34,492 nucleotides of DNA, taken from Anaerolineaceae bacterium UBA4781 (GTDB lineage Bacteria > Chloroflexota > Anaerolineae > Anaerolineales > Anaerolineaceae). The position numbers were made by a program, and so were the translations under genes. Every line of letters begins with the position of its first letter. Within the stretch, counting starts at the first letter, position 1. The stretch lies in assembly GCA_002403105.1 (NCBI GenBank), contig DHHD01000045.1, forward strand, positions 1-34,492, in the 5' to 3' direction. Below the pieces are notes generated by a model that searched no databases, was not told where the DNA came from, and saw nothing but the letters and a program-made list of their open reading frames with translations. Shown one piece after another: positions 1 through 7,201 of the stretch.

Positions 1-374
1 AATTGGAACTCACCAAGGACTTTCTATTATCTGGAGTCATAGAACCAGTCAGTGCATATGCAGAACCACGATCGGATACCGGTTTTTTGTGGGAAGCTTT
101 TCTAAATGCCGATCAGATCCAATTTGATAATGCTGTTGTGCGCTCTTTTCAACCAGGTGAACGATATGCGCCGCTGGGGATGGATGGAAAGAAGAGTAAA
201 GTATCAGATCTATTCATCAATAAAAAAATCCCGGTTCCATTTCGAAAAAGCTGGCCGCTCATTCTGATAGCCAACGAGATCGTCTGGATCCCAGGGTTTC
301 AACCTGCCCATTCTTACCGAATACAAGAAAGTACGAGAATGGTATGGCATCTCAAGCTAAAAGAAATTAAATAG
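1..374 (+). CDS. tilS: tRNA(Ile)-lysidine synthase, C-terminal fragment (5' end outside window)
   Basis: This is the C-terminal end of TilS, which makes lysidine at position 34 of tRNA-Ile(CAU) so that it reads AUA. The N-terminal ATPase domain lies outside the window; codons are in frame from base 3 and the TTG there is not a believable start. The visible 123 residues match the small TilS C-terminal domain: a GERYAPLGMDGKK-like turn, then SDLFINKKIPVPFRKSWPLI, then an IVWIPGF segment, the usual order of that domain. The gene ends with TAG at 372-374 and overlaps the stop of the convergent recombinase-like gene by 8 bases. No terminator hairpin is visible between them. Identification is firm for the domain; activity cannot be judged from the fragment. 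Confidence 0.85.
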   Translation, partial: LELTKDFLLSGVIEPVSAYAEPRSDTGFLWEAFLNADQIQFDNAVVRSFQPGERYAPLGMDGKKSKVSDLFINKKIPVPFRKSWPLILIANEIVWIPGFQPAHSYRIQESTRMVWHLKLKEIK

Positions 375-1284
375 ACCTGCCCGTGTTCTGATCCAATTGC
401 TGCAGCTTCATAACGATCTCACGCCATTGGATCTTCGAGATGCCCAGATGCTGGCGGATGAGATCATGATCGACACCTTTGCGAAAATCATTCAGCGCAC
501 CGGTCCAGCGGCACATGCTGAAAGAAATATGTTTTTCCAGATGGGCGGCTTTGCTGATATCTTCGAGGATGTATTCCAACCTGCGGGGTGACCATGGGAA
601 AACAAAATCTTCGATCTTGTATTGATGGATATAGCGTTTGGAAAATTGTATCCAGGCGGGAGAAAGAGGGATCTTGCGTTCTTTATTGCGATCTTTTACT
701 TCGGAATAACGCACAAAAAGAAAAGGATTTTGCGGGTCGCCTTCATCGATATGCTGCAATCGAATGTTCAGGCATTCACTCTTTTTAATGCCTGTTTCCA
801 AAAGCAGTTTGAATAGAGCATAAGGACGGGTATCAGCATGTTCCTGCTCCGTCAAATCGGCTGCAGCAGCCAAAGCAAGGATCTGTTCATCATCAGTAAG
901 CACCTCGGGCAGAGGGCTGATAACACTTTTTTGAAGGATCTTCTCGGCTGGATCCATGGGGATGCGAGCATTTGAAAACAACCAATTGAAAAATGATTTG
1001 ATGGTGGTGATGCGACGGCTCAGGCTTTTAGGGGAGCAGGGGATATTCTTCCCGCGTCCATTATTCACCCATTCCAGAAAATGCTGCAGGTCATTGGTGG
1101 TGATACCGCCGATGGTTTTATCAGCAGGCAAGAACGTAGAAAGCAGTTTCAGGTCACCTTCGAAAGCTTTCACCGTATACATGGATTTATTTTGATCACG
1201 CAGATATAACTTCCAGGTTTGAATGGCCGGCTGCAGAGTAGTATTTTTATCGATGAACGTCAAATTTCCGTTGGCAGATGACAT
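367..1284 (-). CDS. Tyrosine-recombinase (XerC/D-like) family protein with degenerate active site
   Basis: The 305-residue protein has the two-part layout of phage-integrase/Xer recombinases: an N-terminal SAM-like core-binding domain (about residues 15-105, with SLSRRITTIKSFFNWL) and a C-terminal catalytic-fold domain (about 125-295). The fold landmarks are present, but catalytic positions are changed. The Arg of the usual TGLR motif is Lys167 (LLETGIKKSE). The HxxR box reads SMCR, keeping only Arg259. The LGH box is LGI at 280-282. The tyrosine nucleophile position falls on Val291, with no Tyr after residue 240. A basic KDRNKERKIPL strand is kept. The start has GGAGG four bases upstream, and a promoter lies just before it. 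The frame is open throughout, so this is not an obvious pseudogene. It may be a DNA-binding or accessory protein. Confidence 0.8.
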   Translation of the reverse strand: MSSANGNLTFIDKNTTLQPAIQTWKLYLRDQNKSMYTVKAFEGDLKLLSTFLPADKTIGGITTNDLQHFLEWVNNGRGKNIPCSPKSLSRRITTIKSFFNWLFSNARIPMDPAEKILQKSVISPLPEVLTDDEQILALAAAADLTEQEHADTRPYALFKLLLETGIKKSECLNIRLQHIDEGDPQNPFLFVRYSEVKDRNKERKIPLSPAWIQFSKRYIHQYKIEDFVFPWSPRRLEYILEDISKAAHLEKHISFSMCRWTGALNDFRKGVDHDLIRQHLGISKIQWREIVMKLQQLDQNTGRSI

Positions 1285-1314
1285 AGTGCCTCCATATTGC
1301 GTATAGATATAGAA

Positions 1315-1343
1315 AGTGTATCTGTTTCAGAGTGATCCGTCAA
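1315..1343 (-). promoter_or_regulatory. Sigma70-type promoter for the recombinase-like gene
   Basis: On the minus strand a TTGACG box (1338-1343) and a TACACT box (1315-1320) are separated by 17 bases. Transcription would begin near 1308, about 24 bases before the ATG at 1284. The -35 box lies just beyond the LCP stop codon, so the recombinase-like gene may be transcribed separately from the LCP gene. Confidence 0.55.
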
Positions 1344-1346
1344 GGT

Positions 1347-2375
1347 TCAGGGGGTGAAAAGTGCGGTTTTCAATACCTGCCAGATGGCATTGTAATTGGG
1401 AAGCAACACATTGGCACCACTGGAAGGCATGACATAGGAAGTAACCTGCGCTTCGCCGATCTCATACATCGTGATCTTTGAAGAATCGTTCATAGCTTGC
1501 GATGCCAGGGTGATCAAAGGCACAATATCAGATAGCGAAAGGTCCGTTACAACGCTGCTTGATAATGTATTGTAAATATCTCCAGCTCTCGCAACGCCAT
1601 CCAGACTCACGATCTTTTTCAGAATACCCAGCATGACTTCCCGTGCTCTATCCATGCGGTAGAAATCATTCGAAGTGTAGCGGGAGCGAACATACCAGAG
1701 CGCCATTTCACTATCCAACGTAGCGGTACCCGGTCCGATGGAACAGTATCCGCCATGCGAGTAGGAAAGATCGCAGCGGTCATTCAAATTTTGAGCTGCA
1801 TTGATCTCAATGCCACCCAGAGTATCGATGATGCTCATAAAACCACTGAAATTGGTCATCATGTAGTAATCAACGGTGGTACCAAAATTGTACGCAAAGG
1901 TCTTTTGGGTTAATGGGAATCCGCCGTAGGCTTGCGCGGTATTGATGCGCTGTTCCCCAACGCCGGGAATGGAAACCCAAAGATCGCGGGGGAAAGAGAC
2001 AATGCTAATTTTCCCCTCTTTTGTATAAAAAGAAACCAACATGATCACATCCGTGCGATAGCCACTATCGGCTCGCCAATCAGAACCGAGAAAAAGGACA
2101 TTGATCTGTCCCTCCGGTTTTGAATATCCCTCGTTCGGGACAAGTGTATCGGTGATCTCTTGGGCGATCGTTGTAGGCACCGGAGTATTGGAATATGGTT
2201 GAAATGGGGTAGGTTCTACAACATCACTGTTTTTATCAGCCAATAAGCGAACTTCAGGTGTAGTTTCTCCTGTAAACCCAAGCGCGGTTGCGATCATTGA
2301 GCAGCCTGAAATGAAAGGCATGATAAGCATAACAGCAAGAACTGCTGATCCATAGCGTACGATGAATTTCTTCAC
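1347..2375 (-). CDS. LytR-CpsA-Psr (LCP) family cell-wall polymer ligase, lipoprotein-like
   Basis: LCP proteins transfer polyprenyl-pyrophosphate-linked glycopolymers onto peptidoglycan outside the membrane. The family pattern is clear: INVLFLGSDWR (residues 91-101) with Asp99 and Arg101, RTDVIML (107-113), the SFPRDLWV strand (127-134) with Arg130, RINTAQAYGG (143-152), and WYVRSRYTSNDFYRMDRARE (227-246) with the expected Arg/Asp cluster. The N-terminus is hydrophobic and ends in a lipobox-like FISGC (Cys25), so it may be a lipoprotein, whereas many LCPs are simple single-span proteins. A Pro/Thr-rich stretch (about 50-80) follows. The start is GTG, five bases after the stop of the upstream membrane gene, so the two are probably co-transcribed. 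No terminator follows. Confidence 0.9.
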   Translation of the reverse strand: MKKFIVRYGSAVLAVMLIMPFISGCSMIATALGFTGETTPEVRLLADKNSDVVEPTPFQPYSNTPVPTTIAQEITDTLVPNEGYSKPEGQINVLFLGSDWRADSGYRTDVIMLVSFYTKEGKISIVSFPRDLWVSIPGVGEQRINTAQAYGGFPLTQKTFAYNFGTTVDYYMMTNFSGFMSIIDTLGGIEINAAQNLNDRCDLSYSHGGYCSIGPGTATLDSEMALWYVRSRYTSNDFYRMDRAREVMLGILKKIVSLDGVARAGDIYNTLSSSVVTDLSLSDIVPLITLASQAMNDSSKITMYEIGEAQVTSYVMPSSGANVLLPNYNAIWQVLKTALFTP

Positions 2376-2379
2376 AATA

Positions 2380-3780
2380 TTATTGTCCTATTCCACGTTC
2401 TTCCAGAATTTTTCGGATACGGTTATATTCTTCAAGCGCCAATTGTAATTCTGCTTCCACCTGTTGAATATCTTTTGTATCGTTGATTTCCGTTCGCATC
2501 AGTTCCAGGAATGGATTTGAACTGGTTTCTGATGGCTTCTTTTCCGGAAGAAGTATATGTTCTTCACCAAAATAAATATGCAAGATTTGTACCAGTTCTG
2601 GCATGATCTTTTTGAGATAAGCAATATGGATATCAGCCCATTGATCTTTTTGAGATAAGAATACTAGAAAATATTTTTTTCCTGAACTTTCAACAGGCAG
2701 ATACCAGACGGATTTTGTTCGAAGTTGATGAATATTTTTTATCAGTGCTTTTACCCAACCCGGAAATGATTCCGGATCATGGAGAAGGACGGATTTTTTT
2801 TGAGTGATGATCTCACCTTCACTGAAAATCGTTTGTGGCAGCAATTGTTTTTGATGGCTTAAAGAATAACCACAGATGATCTTTAATTCTGATTTCCCTT
2901 TTACGGTCTGGACGATCACGCAAGCATCCGAACACAAGGTATGTGCCAATGCTTTGCATAATGCAAACGGCAAGATGGACGCATCATTTTCCAGCGTGGT
3001 CTGAAGCCAGGCTTTGGTATTGGCAGTGCTGGGAATCGCAGTGAGATTCTCAGAGAGAATGACCGGAGAAATGTGTGTATTGTTTTCTAATTCTGAATAA
3101 TCAACGGCAAGGGCGAGAAATATCTTGGTGGAGAATAAAAAAGCCAGTAATTGGGAAAAAGTTTGTGCAAATTGAGGCGTAATCGTAAAAATTTCATCTG
3201 CTCCCAATCCGAAAATTTGCAGTAAAGCGAAAGCAATACCTGCAAATTGCATTTTCCCGGAATGCAAGAGGTAAACAAAGAATAGGAAGATTCCCACAAG
3301 AAATTCAAAAACTCGCCAGATCAGAGAATAGGGAACAGAAATTTCAACAGGGGAGAAAAGCATTTCGATCGGTTGAAAGGTTTCGATGAGGAAAAAGCCG
3401 ATCGCTGCGCAGAGGAAAATTCGTTTAAAAATAAGCGATTGAGGTTGATGAACTGGTTTTATCCACAACCAACCAACCAGGATCAGATTCCAACTCCATA
3501 CCAACTGCTGCAGTGCATTATAAAGAGAATCGTCAAGCATAAAAATATTTGAAATCTTTATGAGATGTGCACAGATCAAGCATACGTTTAGAAGAATGGC
3601 AATGATAAAAGTAAAAATTGCATGTTGAGAGTCTTTTTTCTGAATGAACTGTTTTGCAGCATGGATCAGGGAAAGGGAACTGATCAGCAGCAAAGTAATA
3701 AAAATGGATTGAAGGATCAATCCAGAAGATGAACTTAAGAAAACCATGGTCGAAAGAATTGAATCTGCTATCATTTCCAT
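2380..3780 (-). CDS. Multi-span membrane protein with C-terminal GAF-like region and coiled coil (function unknown)
   Basis: I do not recognise a named family. The start is placed at the ATG at 3778-3780 (protein begins MEMIADSIL). A longer frame reaches 3864, but it would run through an extended -10 element and toward the tRNA promoter, so the shorter 466-residue form is preferred. About seven hydrophobic helices occupy roughly the first 230 residues, an input-module layout like 7TM sensors. A soluble region follows whose hydrophobic/charged pattern (ending in a VWYLPVE... FLVFLSQ pair of strands) resembles a GAF domain. The last 35 residues are strongly coiled-coil-like (EAELQLALEEYNRIRKILEE). 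There is no kinase, cyclase or response-regulator motif. Its stop is five bases before the LCP start, suggesting a role tied to envelope assembly, which is inference. Confidence 0.7.
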   Translation of the reverse strand: MEMIADSILSTMVFLSSSSGLILQSIFITLLLISSLSLIHAAKQFIQKKDSQHAIFTFIIAILLNVCLICAHLIKISNIFMLDDSLYNALQQLVWSWNLILVGWLWIKPVHQPQSLIFKRIFLCAAIGFFLIETFQPIEMLFSPVEISVPYSLIWRVFEFLVGIFLFFVYLLHSGKMQFAGIAFALLQIFGLGADEIFTITPQFAQTFSQLLAFLFSTKIFLALAVDYSELENNTHISPVILSENLTAIPSTANTKAWLQTTLENDASILPFALCKALAHTLCSDACVIVQTVKGKSELKIICGYSLSHQKQLLPQTIFSEGEIITQKKSVLLHDPESFPGWVKALIKNIHQLRTKSVWYLPVESSGKKYFLVFLSQKDQWADIHIAYLKKIMPELVQILHIYFGEEHILLPEKKPSETSSNPFLELMRTEINDTKDIQQVEAELQLALEEYNRIRKILEERGIGQ

Positions 3781-3790
3781 AGATGGAAAG

Positions 3791-3819
3791 ATTATAGCAT
3801 GGGAAGAAAATCCTTCACA
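3791..3819 (-). promoter_or_regulatory. Extended -10 promoter for the membrane/GAF-like gene
   Basis: The minus strand reads TGCTATAAT, a perfect -10 (3791-3796) with the extended TGn motif, and a poor -35 (TGTGAA, 3814-3819) 17 bases upstream. Only 10 bases separate the -10 from the ATG at 3780, so the leader would be a few bases long and no Shine-Dalgarno site fits. It lies back to back with the tRNA-Leu promoter. Confidence 0.5.
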
Positions 3820-3830
3820 CAGTTCTCGGG

Positions 3831-3858
3831 TTGACAAAAGGGATACATTTGATAGAAT
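3831..3858 (+). promoter_or_regulatory. Sigma70-type promoter for tRNA-Leu
   Basis: A perfect TTGACA (3831-3836) is followed after 16 bases by TAGAAT (3853-3858). The predicted transcription start is near 3865, about 12 bases before the mature tRNA 5' end. Confidence 0.75.
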
Positions 3859-3876
3859 ACTCAAGCAATATAAAAA

Positions 3877-3961
<85 letters not shown>

Positions 3962-3963
3962 TG

Positions 3964-3989
3964 AAACCCTATCTTCATAGGGTTTTTTT
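3964..3989 (+). terminator. Rho-independent terminator after tRNA-Leu
   Basis: A 9-bp perfect stem AAACCCTAT/ATAGGGTTT with a CTTC loop (3964-3985) runs into a T tract. It ends two bases before the -35 box of the next gene. Confidence 0.9.
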
Positions 3990-3990
3990 A

Positions 3991-4018
3991 TTGACAATCA
4001 TTCCCTCTAGGGTATCAT
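3991..4018 (+). promoter_or_regulatory. Sigma70-type promoter for the division-protein gene, implying a leaderless mRNA
   Basis: TTGACA (3991-3996), a 16-base spacer and TATCAT (4013-4018). Only six bases separate the -10 box from the ATG at 4025, so transcription would begin at or next to the start codon. Confidence 0.7.
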
Positions 4019-4024
4019 TGAAAT

Positions 4025-4405
4025 ATGAGCGGTGATCCTAAAAAGACCCAAAAACTCATCAGTATCCTGTTGATCGCTATTTTCTTTTTCATGCTCCTGG
4101 GGCTGAACGATCGATTATCAGAATATTTCAAACTTGCCAGACAGCGAGATGAAATTGCAACCGAAGTGTATGGACTGCAGAGCACTGAGATCACACTGCG
4201 CACACAAATTGCGTATGCGTCAGGAGACAATGCGGTGGAAGATTGGGCGAGAGGAGAAGCCCATATGGCTTTACAAGGGGATATTGTGATCGTTCCACTA
4301 ACACCGAGTGTACAATCCGGGCAGAACTCCATTTCTTCAACCCCCACACCCTCTGTAAAAGAAAATTGGCAAATCTGGAAAAGTTATCTCTTCGGCAGTG
4401 ATTAA
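4025..4405 (+). CDS. Septum formation initiator (DivIC/FtsB-like) protein
   Basis: A 126-residue bitopic protein with a short basic cytoplasmic tail, one membrane helix (about residues 10-27), a coiled-coil-compatible stretch (about 28-65) and the family's C-terminal box, here AVEDWARGEAHMALQGDIVIVPL, matching the ...ARexLgmxxpGexvi pattern of DivIC/FtsB. These proteins link FtsL and FtsQ/DivIB in the divisome outside the membrane. A low-complexity Ser/Thr/Pro tail follows, and the end (ENWQIWKSYLFG) matches the habit of such proteins in this group as I recall it. No Shine-Dalgarno site is appropriately placed. It is followed closely by the LysM gene, consistent with envelope or division roles. 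Confidence 0.8.
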   Translation: MSGDPKKTQKLISILLIAIFFFMLLGLNDRLSEYFKLARQRDEIATEVYGLQSTEITLRTQIAYASGDNAVEDWARGEAHMALQGDIVIVPLTPSVQSGQNSISSTPTPSVKENWQIWKSYLFGSD

Positions 4406-4411
4406 ATTGGA

Positions 4412-4439
4412 TTGACAAAATCAGGTACAATAAGATACT
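4412..4439 (+). promoter_or_regulatory. Candidate promoter for the LysM gene
   Basis: TTGACA (4412-4417) with a weaker GATACT (4434-4439, four of six consensus bases) 16 bases downstream. It would give a leader of about 30 bases that includes the AGGGA ribosome site at 4467-4471. Confidence 0.45.
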
Positions 4440-4474
4440 TAAGCAGTAAAAAAACCAGAAAGAAACAGGGAAAA

Positions 4475-5164
4475 ATGTTAGATAGAAAAAATACGAAGAA
4501 TTTAATGGGCGGAGGGAATGGGAAGAAGCGTTCCACGCTCATGATGCTCACGGTTCTGGCTATCATTCTGGTGATCATGGGTATTGTGATGATCGTACTT
4601 TGGATAGCTGGCGGAGGTTTCTCTTTCTCCTTGTTCTCGAAAAAACCTACCCCAACCAGCACCATGCCCCCAACACCTATCATGTCACCAACTCCCAGCC
4701 TTCTGCCTACTGAAACAACCACACCTGAACCAACCATCACTACAACCCCAAGTGGACCCTTTGAATATGAAGTTCAGGAAAATGATAGTTGCTGGGGAAT
4801 CGCAGAAAATTTTGATGTAGATTTCCTCACGCTGCTTGCGATCAACAATTTCGAGGATGGTACATGCCCCATTATTCCAGGTGATAAGATATTGATCCCG
4901 GCTCCCGGGCAATCACTACCCACCCCAACAGATGTTCCAGCGGATACCAAATCAGGAACCAAGATCACTTATACTGTGCAGTCGGGTGACTCACTGGCAT
5001 CCATTGCAAGCAAATTCAATACAACGGTGGATGATATTCTTGCACTCAATGAAGATGTGATCACCGACCAGGACAATATTGGCATCGGAATCGTGCTGAC
5101 CATTCGAGTGAATCTGGTGACTCCCACCCCCACTTTTGCACCGACCAGCACCCTGGCTCAATAG
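4475..5164 (+). CDS. LysM-domain membrane-anchored protein (two LysM repeats)
   Basis: The 229-residue protein has a basic cytoplasmic N-terminus (about 1-25), one membrane helix (about 27-47), a Pro/Thr-rich extracytoplasmic stalk, and two LysM modules. The first begins EYEVQENDSCWGIAENFDVD and the second TYTVQSGDSLASIASKFNTT. Each has the LysM order of a 'GDS' turn, a helix, an N at the turn and a final hydrophobic strand (ILIPAPG, LTIRVN). LysM binds N-acetylglucosamine-containing glycans, so a peptidoglycan-binding role outside the membrane is likely. No catalytic domain is present. The ATG at 4475 is chosen because AGGGA lies four bases upstream. A longer TTG frame from 4412 would translate the promoter. 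It ends with a Pro/Thr tail and a bidirectional terminator. Confidence 0.88.
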   Translation: MLDRKNTKNLMGGGNGKKRSTLMMLTVLAIILVIMGIVMIVLWIAGGGFSFSLFSKKPTPTSTMPPTPIMSPTPSLLPTETTTPEPTITTTPSGPFEYEVQENDSCWGIAENFDVDFLTLLAINNFEDGTCPIIPGDKILIPAPGQSLPTPTDVPADTKSGTKITYTVQSGDSLASIASKFNTTVDDILALNEDVITDQDNIGIGIVLTIRVNLVTPTPTFAPTSTLAQ

Positions 5165-5168
5165 ATTC

Positions 5169-5198
5169 AAAAAGCCCGATGAGAAATCGGGCTTTTTT
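5169..5198. terminator. Bidirectional Rho-independent terminator between LysM gene and queG
   Basis: AGCCCGAT (5173-5180), loop GAGAA, ATCGGGCT (5186-5193), flanked by an A run on the left and a T run on the right. It can serve both convergent genes. Confidence 0.88.
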
Positions 5199-5201
5199 AT
5201 T

Positions 5202-6338
5202 TTAAGAAAGCGCTTGATTTATTTCCTGAATGACTTTTTGGTCTTTCTCAATCTTTAGAGCTTCGGTCAGATAACTACAAACGGATTCGAAATGAAAGCT
5301 GCCCAATGCCCAGGCAGCATGCTGGCGGATAAGAGGGTCGGAATCACGCAGCAATTGCATTAAAAATAGAATAGAAGCTGGATCTTTTTTGTTTCCCAAC
5401 ACGACAGAAAAATTCCTGTAGAATCCACTACGTTTTACGCGACTGATGGAGGAAAAAGTGAACTTCTGTTTGAATTCATTCTCATTCAAGATATGGGCTG
5501 GATCCAGATCCTGTAGAAATTGCTGTACCTTATCTGGCAAGTTAGCGGCTGGTGCTACAGCGATGATCTTCTGATTCCATGGGCAAACCTGCTGGCAAAT
5601 ATCACAACCGAAAAGATGGTCTCCGATCAGTGTGCGTAAATCCAAAGGAATTTCCCCTTTGTTTTCAATTGTTAAATATGAAATACATCTTCTTGAATCG
5701 AGCGTTCTATTTTCTCGAATGCAATGGGTGGGGCAGTTCTCAATACAGTGCTGGCAGGTGCCGCAATGGTCAGGAGGATATTGTGAATTTTTCTGCTCAG
5801 CGGAAAGCGGGATATCCAGTAATATCTCGGATAACAAGAAAAATGATCCGAAGTCTTTATTAATGAGGCAAGAGTTTTTCCCGATCCAGCCCAACCCGGC
5901 TTGATACCCCAGTTCCCGCTCAAGAAGCGGCTCGGAATCAGTAAAAACTTTGCTTTCAACGGAAAGACCCGATCGTTCTTGAATGAAATGCACTACCTTT
6001 TGGAGAAGAGGTGGTAAAAACGCATGATAATCTTGCAAGTATGCATACCCTGCGATGGATGATAGGGTGGTCTCTTTTCGCTGGCTCTGGATGGTTATGG
6101 AAGGATAGGGGAATGCCAAGACCAGAATGGATTGGCAGGAAGGCATCACATTGCGCGGGGATTTGCGCTGATAAAGAGCATGTTCACCAGCCAGATAATG
6201 CATATCTGCATGGCAGCTATCGGCTATCCATTTTTCATAAATTGAAAAATATTCTAGATCACCTGGAGTGGTGACTCCAACTAAATTAAATCCCAGTGAA
6301 AAACAAAATGGTTTGACCTGCTCAAACAGCGTATTCAT
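5202..6338 (-). CDS. queG: Epoxyqueuosine reductase (cobalamin- and 4Fe-4S-dependent)
   Basis: QueG carries out the last step of queuosine synthesis, reducing epoxyqueuosine in tRNA anticodon position 34. Residues 1-170 form the cobalamin-binding part and include FTDSEPLLERELG with the expected catalytic Asp134 and WIGKNSCLI. The ferredoxin part has Cys192, 195, 198 and 202 (CGTCQHCIENCP), Cys218, and Cys245, 248 and 252 (GCDICQQVCPWN), enough for two 4Fe-4S clusters. The last roughly 50 residues form a HEAT-like repeat (RQHAAWALGSF), as in full-length QueG. Length (378) is normal. It is the last gene of a minus-strand operon with only 11 bases separating it from the M23 peptidase gene; the link is probably transcriptional rather than functional. 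Confidence 0.95.
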   Translation of the reverse strand: MNTLFEQVKPFCFSLGFNLVGVTTPGDLEYFSIYEKWIADSCHADMHYLAGEHALYQRKSPRNVMPSCQSILVLAFPYPSITIQSQRKETTLSSIAGYAYLQDYHAFLPPLLQKVVHFIQERSGLSVESKVFTDSEPLLERELGYQAGLGWIGKNSCLINKDFGSFFLLSEILLDIPLSAEQKNSQYPPDHCGTCQHCIENCPTHCIRENRTLDSRRCISYLTIENKGEIPLDLRTLIGDHLFGCDICQQVCPWNQKIIAVAPAANLPDKVQQFLQDLDPAHILNENEFKQKFTFSSISRVKRSGFYRNFSVVLGNKKDPASILFLMQLLRDSDPLIRQHAAWALGSFHFESVCSYLTEALKIEKDQKVIQEINQALS

Positions 6339-6349
6339 TTCCGCACGGA

Positions 6350-7201
6350 TCAGGGTCTGAATTGAAGAATGAGAGCGGGATCAAGCACCTGAAAACGGTT
6401 GCTGATACGCCAGGTGCAGTAGTTTGCTATTTCTTCGGTACTGGCACGGGTATCATATTTTGCCATGCTGATGAAAGATGCTCCACCTGGTCCCAGGCGT
6501 ACTTCAAAATGGAGATGGGGATTACTGGAATTGCCTGTATTGCCGACCTGACCAATTATTTCTCCGCTGCTCACTTTTTGACCAACTGAAAATTGTGGAG
6601 AATGCTGCATATGTGCATAAATCAGATACAGCGAACGATTGGTATTATCCCATTCTGCATTATCAACCAATTCGGGGCAATTATGACGTGGATCAGGCAC
6701 CAGGGTTGGAGCGACCGCAGGTATGTTGAGCGCAGCCAACCAGTCAGGCGGTAGTAAAGCGAGCGATGTTTCGATGATGATGGCGTTTCCGTAGGGAAGG
6801 CGATCATTGATGACCGATGAGACGGTACCATCCAATACAGAGAGAATTTCCAATCCCTCAATTCCATCCGAGTCATTTAGTGATTGATTCTCAAAGCGGA
6901 AATAGCTGTAATCAATACCCTGGTGAGGTTCATCAAAGCCAACCGGCGGTGGGTCGAAGGCATTGGTATTGATGGAATTCAGTTCATCCAGAGAAATGTC
7001 TCGCAAAGGCGAACTGATGCTGGTATAAGGAATTGTGGTCGCAGTGGGTGGCAGTGGTGTGGCAGTGCTGGTTGGTTGAACAGTCAACGTTGCGGTTGGC
7101 AGCTCACTGATAGCTATTTCAGTAGGCAGAATGGTTGTGGTCGGGCTGCAAGCGGCCAGCGCAAAAAGAAAGAAGATGGAGAAAACTATAAATTTATTCA
7201 T
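6350..7201 (-). CDS. M23-family metallopeptidase lipoprotein
   Basis: A 283-residue secreted zinc peptidase of the LytM/NlpD type, predicted to cut or remodel peptidoglycan. It has a lipoprotein signal (hydrophobic helix ending LAAC, Cys18) and a Thr/Pro-rich stalk to about residue 60. In the M23 core, zinc ligands are visible as His93 and Asp97 (HQGID) and the HLHFE box with His229 and His231. His197 in YAHMQH is the other conserved histidine, and GQVGNTGNSSNPH precedes the box. An insert of about 45 residues sits between YGNAIIIET and LYLIYAHM. The start at 7201 gives a four-base ATGA overlap with the upstream DUF1015 gene, and AGGAT sits just before it. An ATG 15 bases further up would give an odd hydrophilic extension. 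Confidence 0.9.
   Translation of the reverse strand: MNKFIVFSIFFLFALAACSPTTTILPTEIAISELPTATLTVQPTSTATPLPPTATTIPYTSISSPLRDISLDELNSINTNAFDPPPVGFDEPHQGIDYSYFRFENQSLNDSDGIEGLEILSVLDGTVSSVINDRLPYGNAIIIETSLALLPPDWLAALNIPAVAPTLVPDPRHNCPELVDNAEWDNTNRSLYLIYAHMQHSPQFSVGQKVSSGEIIGQVGNTGNSSNPHLHFEVRLGPGGASFISMAKYDTRASTEEIANYCTWRISNRFQVLDPALILQFRP

Noticed and set aside
367..1284. Integrase as evidence of a prophage or integrative element at tilS
   Set aside because: No other phage or conjugation gene, no tRNA-associated direct repeat and no composition shift is visible, and the protein lacks the catalytic tyrosine.
3781..3864. N-terminal 28-codon extension of the membrane/GAF-like gene
   Set aside because: It would translate through a perfect TGCTATAAT promoter element; the ATG at 3780 fits better.
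4412..4474. TTG-started extension of the LysM protein
   Set aside because: The TTG is the first three bases of a TTGACA -35 box, and an ATG with AGGGA at proper spacing lies at 4475.
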